From NCBI GenBank assembly GCA_028554645.1, contig JAQOOI010000069.1, positions 558,001-622,000 of the forward strand: a stretch of 64,000 nt of DNA. The letters are read 5' to 3'. The position numbers and the translations under genes were made by a program. Below, piece by piece: positions 25,217-36,809 of the stretch (its first letter is position 1; each line of letters begins with the position of its first letter). Source of the DNA: Omphalotus guepiniiformis (taxonomy: Eukaryota > Basidiomycota > Agaricomycetes > Agaricales > Omphalotaceae). Below the pieces are notes generated by a model, which made no database searches, was not told where the DNA came from, and saw nothing but the letters and a program-made list of their open reading frames with translations.

Positions 25217-25705
25217 TTATCAAGCGCTCCGCAATATTTATGGACTTTTTTTTCCGGGTTTTTTGTTTCCCCAACCGTTCTTTTCATATCCCAATCTTTT
25301 GCCATGATCTAACTATTCATATATATTGAAATGGACTCGCATAATGTAACAACCAACTCCGCTCTCTTCTGTACGTCCTACTGTTATCTGGATTTGTTTA
25401 CTCTGTGCATTTGGGATCTCTTAATACTTAATAGTCAATAGCCACTTATTTATCTTATTGCCGTGCTTCGAGCGGCTCCCTATAAACTCCATGATACATA
25501 TAAATTAACTGTATGTGTTGACTCGTCATAGCCGCAAAAAGGTATAGCGATAGGTTACATTCGTTAACAAGTGCCTTACACGAGCTCCTTCCCTCGACAT
25601 GAGTTTATTTCTGTCAATAGCGATAGGTTACATTCGTTACAATTACTCTACACGAGCTTTCCTCGACATGAGTTTATTTCTGTCACTTCTGAAATCAACG
25701 ATGAA
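25217..25705. other. Convergent intergenic region with tandem repeat
   Basis: It holds the 3' ends of laccase 2 and the acyltransferase gene and a two-copy tandem repeat, listed next. No gene is seen. Confidence 0.5.
25544..25685. repeat. Two-copy tandem repeat of about 70 bases
   Basis: Copy one is 25544-25616 and copy two 25617-25685. Both start ATAGCGATAGGTTACATTCG and end CGACATGAGTTTATTTCTG plus TCA. They differ by a few indels. The repeat sits about 20 bases past the acyltransferase stop on the minus strand, so it is probably in that gene's 3' UTR. Confidence 0.75.
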
Positions 25706-27511
25706 TCAATAGTCCTTATCGACAAACTCCGCAATGAGGAGCATGAACTCTTTCCATTTCGCAAGGTAGGCTTGCACATCTTCGATGGACGTAGTATTCG
25801 CATTGAAGTCTGCACTCAAATCAAGGACACCATTCCAAGATGAGACACGGAAGAATCTGGTCCATGATTCTTTTCAGTGAAGCGCTAAAAAACAATTCAA
25901 AAGATGACAACTTACGGGCCAGGGTCAGGGCGGTTCAGTGACGTGAAGAATCTCGTCAGGGAGACAGCATCTTTACCCGAAGCAGTCTGGTAAGTGTGAT
26001 CGAGGTATTTCTCTCCTGCACCGTCATTCGAGATAACAAATGAATTGTCCGGAGGCGGGCTGGAGGTAATGTGATCAGAGTCCATCACGGTTATAGTCCA
26101 AAAGTAAGCAATATCACTCACTTGTTACTCGCTGCTTGTTTCATGAGCATGCAAACGATATCGGAAACCGGCGCCATGAAGCTCAATCGGGAAGGCATCT
26201 GCTTGTGAGCATCATAAATGCCTCGAGCAGCTTGCACTACTTTCGCTAGCAAGTCCTTGTCGAGTGGTAAAGGCTCCCCAGTTTCCGAGAGGAAGAGAGA
26301 GACTGGAACTCTAGTAACAGGTATCCCAAGTGCGTAACCGGGATAACCTTCGCGCGAAGAATAAGGTTCTTGCAATTGCGCACGACAGTCAGTGAGACAG
26401 AAGCTGTTCATGAAGTGAGAAGATTGCTCCTTAGTTGGTGGATTGTCAGCGATCGCGACCATAGCCAGAGCAGCATGAGCTATGACTTGGAATCAATAAC
26501 TTCATCAATACACATGAACTATAAAACGTACCCAGATGCATAACAGTGAAAGAGCTAGAAGGACCCTTCAGCTTTTTGAAAACCAACTCCGATTCACTCT
26601 TTGAAAAGAGTACTTCTTCGCGTCTGCAGAACGGCCACCCTGAGTCACCTTGACGTGCACGAAAACCGTACGGATTCTAGTAACGACTGATCAGATTCGA
26701 ATCGACAGAATGAGAAAAGAAATCTACAAACCACAGGTAAGCCGGCAAACCCTTGCATCACCAGACCAACGGTACCGTAGAATGGATGAGCGAAACTCGG
26801 TTCTTCGGGAGAGGTGGTGGGTATGGGTACAGGTTCAGAAGGTGCTAAGATGTTGAAAGCGGCAGGGACAAGGTTGTTGAGCTCTGTTCCCCACTTCAAG
26901 TCGCCCTTGACATCTTCACCACCAAGCGCTTTCGCAAGCTCCTTGAGATAGAGGTGGGAAAGAATTTTAACTGCGTTCCCGTCGAACGGAGAGTGGTGAG
27001 TATGAAGCAGGATTCCGAACTTCGAGATCGGCCCGTCGGTTTCCTCGATGGAAAGATGCATCCACGTCTGGATACCAGCTGAAGACGGGACTTTGGCTTG
27101 TCCCACGTCACGGCGCACGGCGTCCAGATCTATGGTAGTCTGCTTGTGAACTGAGAATGTATGGTCAGCCCATTCCTCGATCTTCACGGGCGAGGCAGAA
27201 TAATACTGCAAGGACGGCACATCGTTGTCATCAATGACCACCAAGGAAGCCACAGTAGGGACTATGAAGCGAAGCTTGATCCAAGCGTCCCGCGCAGCTT
27301 GGATGACTTTGTTCTGGGGAGTCGGGGACGCAAGGTCAGCATAGAAAGCGAAGAAGAGGGTCTGATAACCCTTCATGTAACGATTGAAAACATCTTGAGC
27401 TATCTCTGCGCCGCTAAGCAGACGAATCCGACCTTGAGCGCCGTCTTTAGGTGGTAGATCTCGCCATTCATACTTGCTGAAGTCGCTTTTTGCGAGAAGA
27501 AGTGCTTCCAT
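25706..27511 (-). CDS. Stand-alone condensation/acyltransferase-like protein (HHxxxDG)
   Basis: The start is taken at 27511 (MEALLLAKSDFSKYEWRDLP), in good context; the frame stays open further upstream but without an ATG. The protein of about 500 residues is read leftwards over about six exons and ends FMLLIAEFVDKDY. The active-site motif of CoA-dependent acyltransferases and NRPS condensation domains is present as LLHTHHSPFDGNAVK (HHxxxDG). Later segments FSLTDCRAQL-type (here FCLTDCRAQLQEPY) and PGYALGIPVTRVPV fit the second half of the fold. No carrier, adenylation or other NRPS domain is attached, so it resembles stand-alone fungal acyltransferases such as the Tri3 group. It probably transfers an acyl group in secondary metabolism; acceptor and donor are unknown. 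The intron near 26640-26740 has several possible splice choices. Confidence 0.75.
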
Positions 27512-28972
27512 GGTGAGATGAGTTGGATGTCCTTTGATTCTGGGCTGGGGTTCATGCTGGTTCAAGTAGTCTCGATACTTGTAGACAAATCACTGGATGT
27601 CACAGTAAATGATTGTTCACATCAACCGATCCCGTACATAAAACCGTGTTATTAATTGAAAGCTAATTGCCACTCACTCGATAGTGCTATTTATTCTTTC
27701 TCGTACACATTTTGGGAAAGCTGTATTCGGGACAAGAAGATCATGACACGATGAGATGATGATGGTACTGTTGGAAGTCTGATGAAGCTCCGCTCAAAAT
27801 AGAGGTGGTGATTAGGGCGGCCGGCAGCTGTTCCTTAGCACTTCAAAATGCGAACTTCAACGAAGCCGCTCAGAGTTTGTTCGTCAATGTTTGATACATG
27901 ATACCTCCGAGCTGATATCAGGTTTCGAGTTATTTCAGGAGGCATACATTCGCTGGTGGACTCGGAGTAAGTACAGGTTTAATACAAATCTTTTTGGCGA
28001 GGCTGATAGGCCTTCTAATAACTGACCGTTCCATGAATATCCAAAGAATAGCGCTTCATATTTTGAAGGACCAAAGCGACCGAATAACTGTATACCTACG
28101 GGGACAGGCCCAGGCCACAGGGCATAATAAGTGTGGGTTTGGGAGGACTCATTCATGACAGATAACGCAGGCTCACGAGTACAGTCGCCACCTACATTTG
28201 ATGCATGTATTCACGATGAGGGGCATCGATCCTCGAGGCTGCAATGAAGGCTCCTTATCGAGTGTAACTTTGAAGACCTCTGAATCTGGAAACACCGCAA
28301 TTCGGATGTGAGAAGATGGAAGAGATGAGTAGAAGTGGTGTCCATACTACCTGGAGCTTGATACATGCAGATTCTGATGTCTTCTTCCCGCAGTTATTAT
28401 TATCGACTATGAGTGACGAGAGTACCAGCACTAGGCAGGGTCTAGCATTGAATGAATGCATCAATTCTTGATATTCGCGGCGGCGCGCGCGATGACAATA
28501 AAACTCTAGTTCAGAGATCTCAGTGCCATGGGAGACTCGGAGTACACATGAACGCCTACAACGGCATTCCCTTCGAACTAGCACCAACAGACAGAAAATG
28601 CGAGTACACATGAACGCCTACAACGGCATTCCCTTCGAGCTCGCACCAACAGGCAGGAATAGCGAGAATTCAGTTATAGGATTATATTGCTTGCAGTACG
28701 ATACTACACATTCTGATAATGATAGTTTGATCCCTACTTTTTAGTAAGGAGCTACAAGTTGGCTCGAAAGAATCTAAGTCGGGTATACAGTGCAGAGCAT
28801 ATTTGACCATAAATAACAAGCGCAAGGTACGTGTACGAAAACGGGCCAACAAGGGTGTCCGTAAGCATCTGGTAGATATCTCAGCTAACGTTGTATCCAT
28901 GACACTAAAATACATCTTGCCCAGGTTCCTGAGAGCTTGAGAAGGAAACACATGAATGAGAGATGAGAGAAG
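27512..28972. other. Intergenic region with a 62-base-period repeat
   Basis: No gene is supported. Short frames (for example 28156-27935 minus) have no motif. A direct repeat at 28540-28657 is listed separately. Confidence 0.4.
28540..28657. repeat. 56-base direct repeat, two copies, 62-base period
   Basis: Copies at about 28540-28595 and 28602-28657 share GAGTACACATGAACGCCTAC followed by AACGGCATTCCCTTCGA and differ at only a few bases. The period is not a multiple of three, so the copies lie in different reading frames and a coding role is unlikely. Confidence 0.75.
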
Positions 28973-30326
28973 CTAAGAAGACTCTGCATCTGTATTGCGG
29001 TGGGGTAAAGGACCGCTAGTGTCGAGTTCCTCCTTCCTTGATTCGTCAAAAGCGTCCAATTCCTTTACGATATGAACTTCGACGGGAAGACTCCGTTGGG
29101 TCGTTCTCCCAAGCGTATTGCTCGCTTGTCCATACTCCGGGTCCCCACGCCAATGACTTCTCCGCAGCTGCAGTGGAAAAGAGTTCGCGTTTGACCCACT
29201 CCCAGCGTTGATCGTCGAGGTGCCATCGGGACTGATGAGGCCAAATTTTATCTTTCGGTAAACCAGACAGGCCATCGCATTTACGACCGCCAAGACTGGG
29301 ATAGTACACATTGCTCGATACACTGCTGGAACTCCTGGGAGCCGCACCAGAACGAGAGTCACGATGTTCCCGCATAATGCGGCGCTAAGAGAGAAAGAAG
29401 AGGAGGTAAGTTTGTGAAAGTAGTCAATCGCAGTCAAATACTTACAGATAATAATGCTGGCCCCCAAGAAGGAGATTCTCTGATAGGGCAGGGAGCAGCC
29501 CACGCTTGCCGAAGAACGCTTTTATGCGAGTATGACCATCCGATACTGAAGCATTTTGGAGAATTCTGAGCGTGATAGCCACGAATACCGCGCTGTCATT
29601 GATCATCGGTGCAATGACGCTCGCCTCTGTGAAATCTTTGACCTCTGCATTGATACAATTCTTCGTGGTGCCGATATGAATCCCCTTCGTGCCGAGGGGT
29701 ACAGTGAGAGCACTGCCGACGACCCCCAGCCAAAGAATCGCGAATATGATTACGACCGTGATGTTTCCGTGCCAGACCGCAGCGACACGAAAGAGGAACA
29801 GTAGAGACGTGAATGCTTGTGAGAGGACATTGCAGACACCGAGGGCCACTTGCAAAGCTTGGCAATCGGGAACATTTCCGACTGGAACGAACATCACTGA
29901 GGATGAGTAGTGCCTCGATGAGTATCATGGTTGTTTTCACACCTTGGAATATAAAGCTGGTTATGATGTATGCGAGCGTGGAAACCCTAACGAGCGTGTT
30001 AGCAGCGTGTAATATATAAGCAGGGGAGCTGGAGCGTACCTCGACAAGTAATACACTATGGTCGGATATCTGATCCTATGACGGAAGAGGAGCTTGTAGT
30101 CACTGTCAAGATTGACCGCGATATCCCATAGGTATCCCTGCAGATGGGTAAGTCAATTAGCTTTTGATTCGTATATGATCATATAATTCTATCAAAGACA
30201 TACCCCCAGAGTCACCGCATACAGATATCTTGAAACCTCGTACTGGGACGCAAGGTCAGGCGGCAGGAATGCCAGCGAGGTGAAAGGGTTTGGGAGTTCA
30301 CTCTCCGGGCTGGTAGAGTTCGACAT
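28973..30326 (-). CDS. Multi-pass membrane protein, uncharacterised basidiomycete family
   Basis: The start at 30326 (MSNSTSPESELPNPFTSLAF) leads through five or more exons to a stop at 28973. The translation has about seven hydrophobic stretches: YLYAVTLG, LSRVSTLAYIITSFIFQ, ALGVCNVLSQAFTSLLFLF, ITVVIIFAILWLGVVGSAL, SVIAPMINDSAVFVAITL, GNIVTLVLVRLPGV, and MCTIPVLAVVNAMACLVY. A charged segment after the first helix (NLDSDYKLLFRHRIRYP) and a hydrophilic tail of about 100 residues are conserved features, as I recall them, of a common but unnamed agaricomycete seven-helix family, loosely like the DUF6533 group. A receptor-like role is possible but not shown. The gene appears intact. Confidence 0.65.
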
Positions 30327-32441
30327 CACAAGAAAGAACTTCGGAACACAATAACCGCCTTTTAATACTCTAGCATGAAAAAAAAACGGGAACTTTGCGT
30401 GGGTTACTGATGGGTGATGATGAATGTCTATTTTTGATCAAATCGTGGATAGAGCGCGGGCGTACGATTCTGCAGACTGAGAATGAGAAAAGATCGGCAC
30501 CGCAATACTGAGTAGCCGCCTCGCATACACTTACAAGACGTTCCAACTTGAAGAAAGAATGCAAATGCGTGGACGGGACCAGACCTAAGAACATCCCTCG
30601 CGCTGGAGGCATCTGGAGCGCCGATCCGTACAAGAAACACTTGATGGTACTTGACATTGACTTTGAACAGGTTCGGGTTTCACTATTTCCGGAAGGAACC
30701 CTTTGACCACTGCCAGACTGAAACGGTGTTTCGATGTAAAGTTTGATCACTGAATGGCTCGTGATGATCGCTTTGTGTCCGAAATCTAGGAGTATTCATT
30801 GACGTTGTTCCTCACTGAGCAACCTCAGGGCGCCGAACATAATGAGGGGGAGGATACAGCCTATGTAGAGAGCCTACGTAGAGAGCCCAGCGGAACCTCC
30901 CAGGCATGATTCTTCGACAAGATTAAGTTTCCTCCGGACCTCTCCGCGCTTTTCTTCGTAACTGGAAAGGTGCGCCACCATCGTTCGTAAAGGTGCCTTG
31001 ACATCATGAGGTCTCAGGGAACTCCTTGAAATAATAACATCTTGCCCACTGCTTCGATGTACATGTGGAACCTCGCAACAATAGCAAGCCCCAGTAACAG
31101 GTAGTCGGAGTAACCCCAAACCGGTCCCGAGACGGACGGCGTGGCGAGTTTCTTCAACGTACGCTATATTCCCGAGGCATTGCAGGGTATTGCTGGTATC
31201 TAGGCGCTGTAACTAAAATCGCCAGATTTTCGTTGCCGAAAATTTCATCAGGTTTTGCGATGTATGTTCGACATGGCGGGAGCAGAGGATCAAACTCGGA
31301 AATTTGAAGAATTGAGAGTTATCGGCATTGCTGCAAAAGTTCTGATACGCAAGTTCTGAGCGCCTGGAGAAGCCAGATCAGGTACTGGGGTTCCTAGAGC
31401 TTCCCGCGTGGTTTTCAGAACTGTGTAAAAACATGGTATTCTCCCTGTGAGGCCCTGTACCTCCCGGGTGTGGAATGTCTATGCTTAGAGAGAGCGTATG
31501 AACACCTGAGGCGCATTGAAGGCAAAAATAGTCAGAGAACCCCGTGTATTTCGTTGGTAAATTATTACCTCCGAAACCTAGATGCCTAAGGTCGAGATCC
31601 GCCGCTCATATGAATAGCTATGCATCGCAGGCCGTTGAGATTCGTTCTATTCTGTGATCTGTGATACAGACACGATACAGACATAGATATAATGAGCTGT
31701 ATCACCGACCCATGATGTCCCACGTACGTTCTAAATTCATATATAGCATGAACGTCGACCAGATCGCCAGTAAGATAATCTAGTGCTGAGGTCATACGAA
31801 AAGGATATGAATGATTTCATTTATCAGTAGCGGACATAGCGTGCGTACCATACAAAAAGAGCTGTTCCTCGATGCTCAGCGATCCACCACAGGTCCATCA
31901 GCGAAGTTCGGAAGTATCAGGTTGGAGGCTCCAGGCCGCAATCTGATTTCATCGAGTGCATTGATGAGCTGTAGCGAATGCCGAAGATGCCTCTGGTGCG
32001 AAGAGAGAGTAACATGAAGCAAATGATGCGTCGTTCCCTGAATAGTTGGCGCCCCCCATTTTTGTGATCATGCATTCCGGCCTCCAGCACCCAGAATTCT
32101 TCGAGCATCGGATACTCAAGGGCAGGAAGCTCATGAAGAACACTAGAGAAACCCTGAATTCATGGGGTTCATGAGCAAGAGCTGGTAGTTCAACCTTGAA
32201 GTAGTCGTCACAAAGAGTCACAAAGAGTCACTGGGATCGTTATCACAGTATATTTGCGAGTATATTCCTTCTTCTTCGTTTCTGGCCAGTTCCTACGAAC
32301 CACGATTGATCCAATTGAGTTGTAGAACAAAGTATCATCGACCGGGTAGATGCCAAGTTGTTAGGACTCCGACTGAAGGCCGACTCTTCCCCTACTCTTC
32401 CCACACCTTCCTTCGATATACTATCCATTGAATCTCATAGA
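30327..32441. other. Intergenic region with a possible F-box gene fragment
   Basis: On the minus strand at 31119-30874 the frame reads CYCCEVPHVHRSSGQD, then MVAHLSSYEEKRGEVRRKLN. This resembles the coiled segment ahead of the F-box in many basidiomycete F-box proteins, but no F-box follows. The rest has no supported gene. A small direct repeat of GAGTCACAAA occurs near 32210-32230. Confidence 0.3.
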
Positions 32442-33264
32442 ATGCCCGAAAGCGAATCTTACAAAAAGGCCAGAATGGCCGTTCTGAAACACGAGACCAC
32501 CATGGTGCTCGTAGAGAGCGGTGAATACAATATAATTGATTGGGCGAAAGAGTTTGCTGAACATCGAGTGCGTATTTAATGATTCGTTTGTCAGATGTAC
32601 ATCTCTGACAGCTTGACACTAGAACAGATACTTTCAAGTATCCTCTGTCATATACGACAACGATATTCCTACAGATCCCAAAACTCAGAAAGCACTGGAG
32701 GCCGGGGAGGCCTTTATACTTGCACGAGCAGAATCAACGTGGCAAGGAAAGTGGGTCGACCCTCGGTGGACAAAGGCTGCTTTGAAGCGCGAAATGGCTA
32801 AAGAGGAACGCGCCGCTGCCATACTTGAACGAGAGGATCTTGACTTTGACTACCCTGAAACTGAGCCTGTGGGATCGAAGGAGCAAATCGTGGCTACACC
32901 TCCTAAGCCCGTGATGCGAACTCGACAATTCATGCATTCCGTTGAACTACCCTCCCCCTCTTCTCATGCTAAGAAGCCACCTTCTGCTGAATTTTACTCT
33001 GCGAAAGTAACGGGCAAGAAGAGGGGACATGACTCGAGCTCAGAAGTAGAAGATAACTCTTCGAATTATGCTCCAGTTAGGCCACGGCGGAAAACAAGAC
33101 AACAACGAAGACAGGACACTCTCTGTCAAGTGAACTCACCAAAGTGCGAGGGATGTACGGCGGCTGATCTAGAATGTATTTCGCCTCTCAGCAGCGATAG
33201 AGTCATTGCTTGTCGAAGCTGTCGACGGAAGAAAAATCGTTGCTCGTTGATCATACGATGGTGA
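32442..33264 (+). CDS. Nuclear-looking protein with a C-terminal Zn2Cys6-like cysteine cluster
   Basis: The start at 32442 (MPESESYKKARMAVLKHETT) is joined by an intron of about 100 bases (about 32572-32674) to a long second exon. The middle is charged and carries basic runs (KVTGKKRGHDSSSE, RPRRKTRQQRRQD). Near the end six cysteines occur as CEGCTAADLEC, then CRSCRRKKNRC: C-x2-C-x6-C-x13-C-x2-C-x6-C. That is the spacing of the fungal Zn2Cys6 DNA-binding cluster, which is normally N-terminal. The visible frame stops just after it at 33264, though an intron at 33260 could extend the protein by some 20 residues. A DNA-binding or chromatin role is inferred from the cluster only. Confidence 0.6.
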
Positions 33265-33792
33265 GTGATATACGAACCGTTGTCGAATGTGGACATTCTG
33301 TAAATCATTCCTTGGTGGTTTAGAGGTCAGATCAGGGTCAGATGTCAAACGCAAACGTACTCTTGAGCTTGCTGCTCATCGCTCTTGCGTGAGATATGTA
33401 CACGATGATAACCCCGCGAGTCAAAGCAAAATATACTCAAGACGTCTCCAAAAAACAACAGACTGTTCTTCTCATTGAACTACTGATTCCGAAAAGTTCG
33501 CCCCCGAGACTCCCCGAGACTGCAAAAATCTTCAACGCTTTGTTGACTGACTCGTTCTCATTTCATGAATTCTAAAATACATTACTCTTCTTCGTTTTCA
33601 TTCTCACATATCCATTTTACTGAGTGTACTGTGGGGTCATTCTTGAGAGCATCGCCACCGAATTGGGAAGGTAACGGTGGCACGAGTTGTGTCACATCAC
33701 GTGCTCGCGAAACGGAAGTTACGGAACGCGTCACTCGCTGAATTTCCCTCTTTCATTCTTCGTTGACTCCCTTTCTGCGAAGGCTGCCGAAA
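33265..33792. other. Short intergenic stretch
   Basis: Contains the possible 3' extension of the preceding gene and the leader of the next. No other feature is seen. Confidence 0.35.
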
Positions 33793-34719
33793 ATGAACAA
33801 TCTCGTCATACCACTCATCTCGAAGCTGAATCACACCGAAACATGCCGAGGTTGTCATACCAGACCGGTGGATGTTGGGTATCGATCCTGTTCAACATGT
33901 CGAACTAAGCGAAACCAGCAGAAGTTAGCCTCAAAGGAGAAGAAAAAGCGGATGCTTTATGATATGGAGTACCAAAGCCGGGAGGACGTGGTGAATGGAA
34001 AGGGAACCAACAAAGTGATAAAGAGGAAGGCGGACGATACTGGCGAGAATTCCGCGCTCGTGAAGAAGAGAAAGACCGTGAAGAGTTTACTGAAGAACAC
34101 TGGGAGAACACCACTTGACTTTGACGTGGTAATAGGTCTAGTTTGCTCGTAGATGCCAGTTTCTGACGCGATGTTCACTTCAAAGTTTGATAGATCGGAC
34201 GACAGTACTGAATTCCAAAGCGCGTCAGATCTATACAAACGGCTGAAGAAGCTGACTTCGAGGGAACGAAATCTCGAATTCTACGCGTGTCATTCCATTG
34301 TAGCTGATCCAGCCGTCAATAATTCGAAACGAGCTTCGTTGGTGGCGCGTGATATTAGCAAGGTGGCTGGTCTATCTTTCAAGTATGTTTGCTATCTTCT
34401 GATTCGTATGATCAACATTGATTAAACTCTCGTGTTTCGTAGCTACAAGCAAACAATTGCACCTCCTATCCCTTACCATAATTCTCACACTTTGCGGTTT
34501 CAGTGCACTTGTGCTGCGAAGGCCGCAACTAGTGTCGGTCTTAACATGCAGGTCCAGCGAAATGGCTCATCTTCTTTGCTGTCGGTAGGCCAAGGAAAAA
34601 CTCCTGCTGTAACGCAATGCAACGGTATAATTGAAGTAACCGCGGCCGATGATAACTCGCATCCTCTGGGATTTGCCGGCCAGAAAATTAGTATCAGAGT
34701 TCGCCATACGAAGAAATAG
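33793..34719 (+). pseudogene. Uncharacterised Cys-containing protein interrupted by one in-frame stop
   Basis: From the ATG at 33793 the frame reads MNNLVIPLISKLNHTETC, then a Cys motif (CRGCHTRPVDVGYRSCSTCR), then a basic region (KLASKEKKKRM, VIKRKADD, VKKRKTVKSLLK). It stops at a TAG at 34150-34152. The same frame continues at once with an ATG (34153): SASDLYKRLKKLTSRERNLE and ASLVARDISKVAGLSF. A canonical intron (about 34383-34440) then joins NYKQTIAPPIPYHN to a Cys-containing end (QCTCAAKA, TQCNG, ISIRVRHTKK). The two halves together resemble, from memory, one multicopy agaricomycete family of unknown function. No intron of normal size removes the TAG. It may be a pseudogene, a readthrough case, or two adjacent genes. 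Confidence 0.5.
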
Positions 34720-35573
34720 CTAAGGTATGATTGTTTATAACTAGTGATTGTATGTTTCCGTCACGTTTGGGTCTGTGAACATACTCTGGTGATGGATTCG
34801 CTGGCTTTCAGATCGACGTACTTATACAGTACTGTTTTTGTAATTTGCATGTGGACATTCCTTGCCAGTGATACATATCATAGACATGCTCCTACTTTGT
34901 ACAAAGATATGTATATATGCACGTCTGCTCTGAAATGACAACGACAAAGCATTTGTACACCAAGCGCTCACTAGACGCCCGAGAAATCATTATCCCAGGC
35001 ACACGCGGACACTTTCTTTCAGTTTTACCACCATCTATAGCAGCACAATCTATCTGTGTACCCACTACGATCCAAATGAAGAGTGACTTGTGTGCGACGA
35101 AGGACCTTACCTGGAGCAATTGAAGCATTTGAAGCCGAAAATTTGTGCTGCGCGAGTCTGTGAAAATCAAAATACAGCCTATCGCAGGCCTATCGAAACG
35201 GTCATCGGTCTATGCATCTATAGGTCAATCGTGTTTCTGCAGCTGTATGTTCAAAGCTGCCTTCCAACTCAGTACTCAGTACTCATTATCGATTTTGTTA
35301 CTAGGTACTTAAATGGTTAGTTGAGGATGGTCGAGACGATCGACACCTTAGACAGCCTGGCGCCTGGCGCGTTTCAGTGGCGCATATTCTTATTTCATGG
35401 TGACTCATGCTGGAATATATAGCCCACTCACAGGCTATCTAGGAGGAAGGCTCAACAATTAGAGTACGAGGTATTTTTTTTTATTTGATTCAACTTGAAA
35501 GCTATTTGAATTGTCATACATCTAGCTGCCTTATGTCACGGCTGAATCGTCACCTTCTTCTCGTACTGCGAGT
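34720..35573. other. Intergenic stretch
   Basis: No gene or repeat is supported in this 850-base gap. Confidence 0.35.
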
Positions 35574-36809
35574 ATGAAGGCCAGAAACCCCCCAACACCT
35601 GCAACGGCTATCAACACTCTTAGATGGAAGGAACAAAGTAATATTGTTGTCTCTGGGCGTGGACGCTCTTTCATATTGGGCATGACTGGTCAACCTACAG
35701 TAATGCGCAAAGTCATGAATGAGGCTATCAACATCGGAAAGGTGAAAATGCTTGTTGACCACACATACTGCCCAGTTGGACCGGAATTGAGGCAGGTGGC
35801 ATTCGCTGCCTTGGTGGATGCTGCTGAGCAATTGGGATACGTGGGGAAGAATGATGTTGCTGATCGTCTTCAGCATGGTGACAATGACACATATATCAAG
35901 CCTCTTACCCAATATGTGAGTTTCGTTTTCATACTAAATGTCTCCTTTCTCAAGTTTCACTCCATATCAGGTTAGTCAACGAATCGGAGCAGAGCGAAAG
36001 ACATTGAAGATAATTCCAAAGACAACCGTTATGACTACATTTGGTTTCACAGCAGAAGCCTCTTCTCGTGCAGAAGCCTCGGGACTTGTTTTGGACCGCA
36101 ATTATATCTACCCAAAAACCGGAGTATGTCGCAAGCTCTCTATGACAATTACTGCTAGTAATCACCTCCAATAATATGATCTAGACACCCGCAAATTACG
36201 ATTATTCTCGACCTTTCGAGCACCCGGTCTTTTCAGCCTATATACACGAGATGTTTTTTGCCAGTGGAACATTGTATAGCAGCATCATTGCTGACCGAGC
36301 AAGAGAATACTTTTCGTCCTCTCTACCTTCAAAACCTCATGAACTCGAGCTTCCGAAAGCTCTCGTTGCCTTGGCAACTACTGCAGTGCGTAGTCGTCAC
36401 TCTGATTTGTCTATTAAGTCTCACTACTCCAATGATATATAGATTCACGCTATTCTCCAAGACCATGCGCGAGGCGGAATCAATGACAATTTTCCTTCAA
36501 AGGAGCTTGATGGTGTTTACAAGGTTGCTATTCGGATTCTCAAGGGTATTGAGACTACAAACCGAATGCGTTATCATAAGCTTATGCACAGTCTTTACGC
36601 TGAAGCATCGTGTGTCACTCTCTCATCTCATCTAGTCTGTAGTAAGCTGATATCTATACCAAAGTGGTGCCCTGCCTTTGGCTCAACACAATATGACTAA
36701 CGACCAGATCTACGATTCTGTTGATTGGACGGCACTCGCACAAGCGGACCCTGCAGAAGCTGACTCGGAGTTGACGATGAGAACCAGCACACAAACGGCT
36801 GTACCCTGA
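35574..36809 (+). CDS. DUF6532-like protein, unknown function
   Basis: From MKARNPPTPATAINTLRWKE at 35574 five exons join in frame to the stop at 36807. The first third reads VMRKVMNEAINIGKVKMLVD and EQLGYVGKNDVADRLQHGD. The third exon carries YDYSRPFEHPVFSAYIHEMF and LPKALVALATTA. The fourth reads IHAILQDHARGGINDNFPS, then TTNRMRYHKLMHSLYAEAS. The order of a HP..f...i...F block, an ...lALv.tA helix, and a final ....yr.h...L block fits DUF6532, a domain seen in many copies in Agaricomycetes with no known role. The start may lie further upstream. No breaks were found. Confidence 0.6.
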
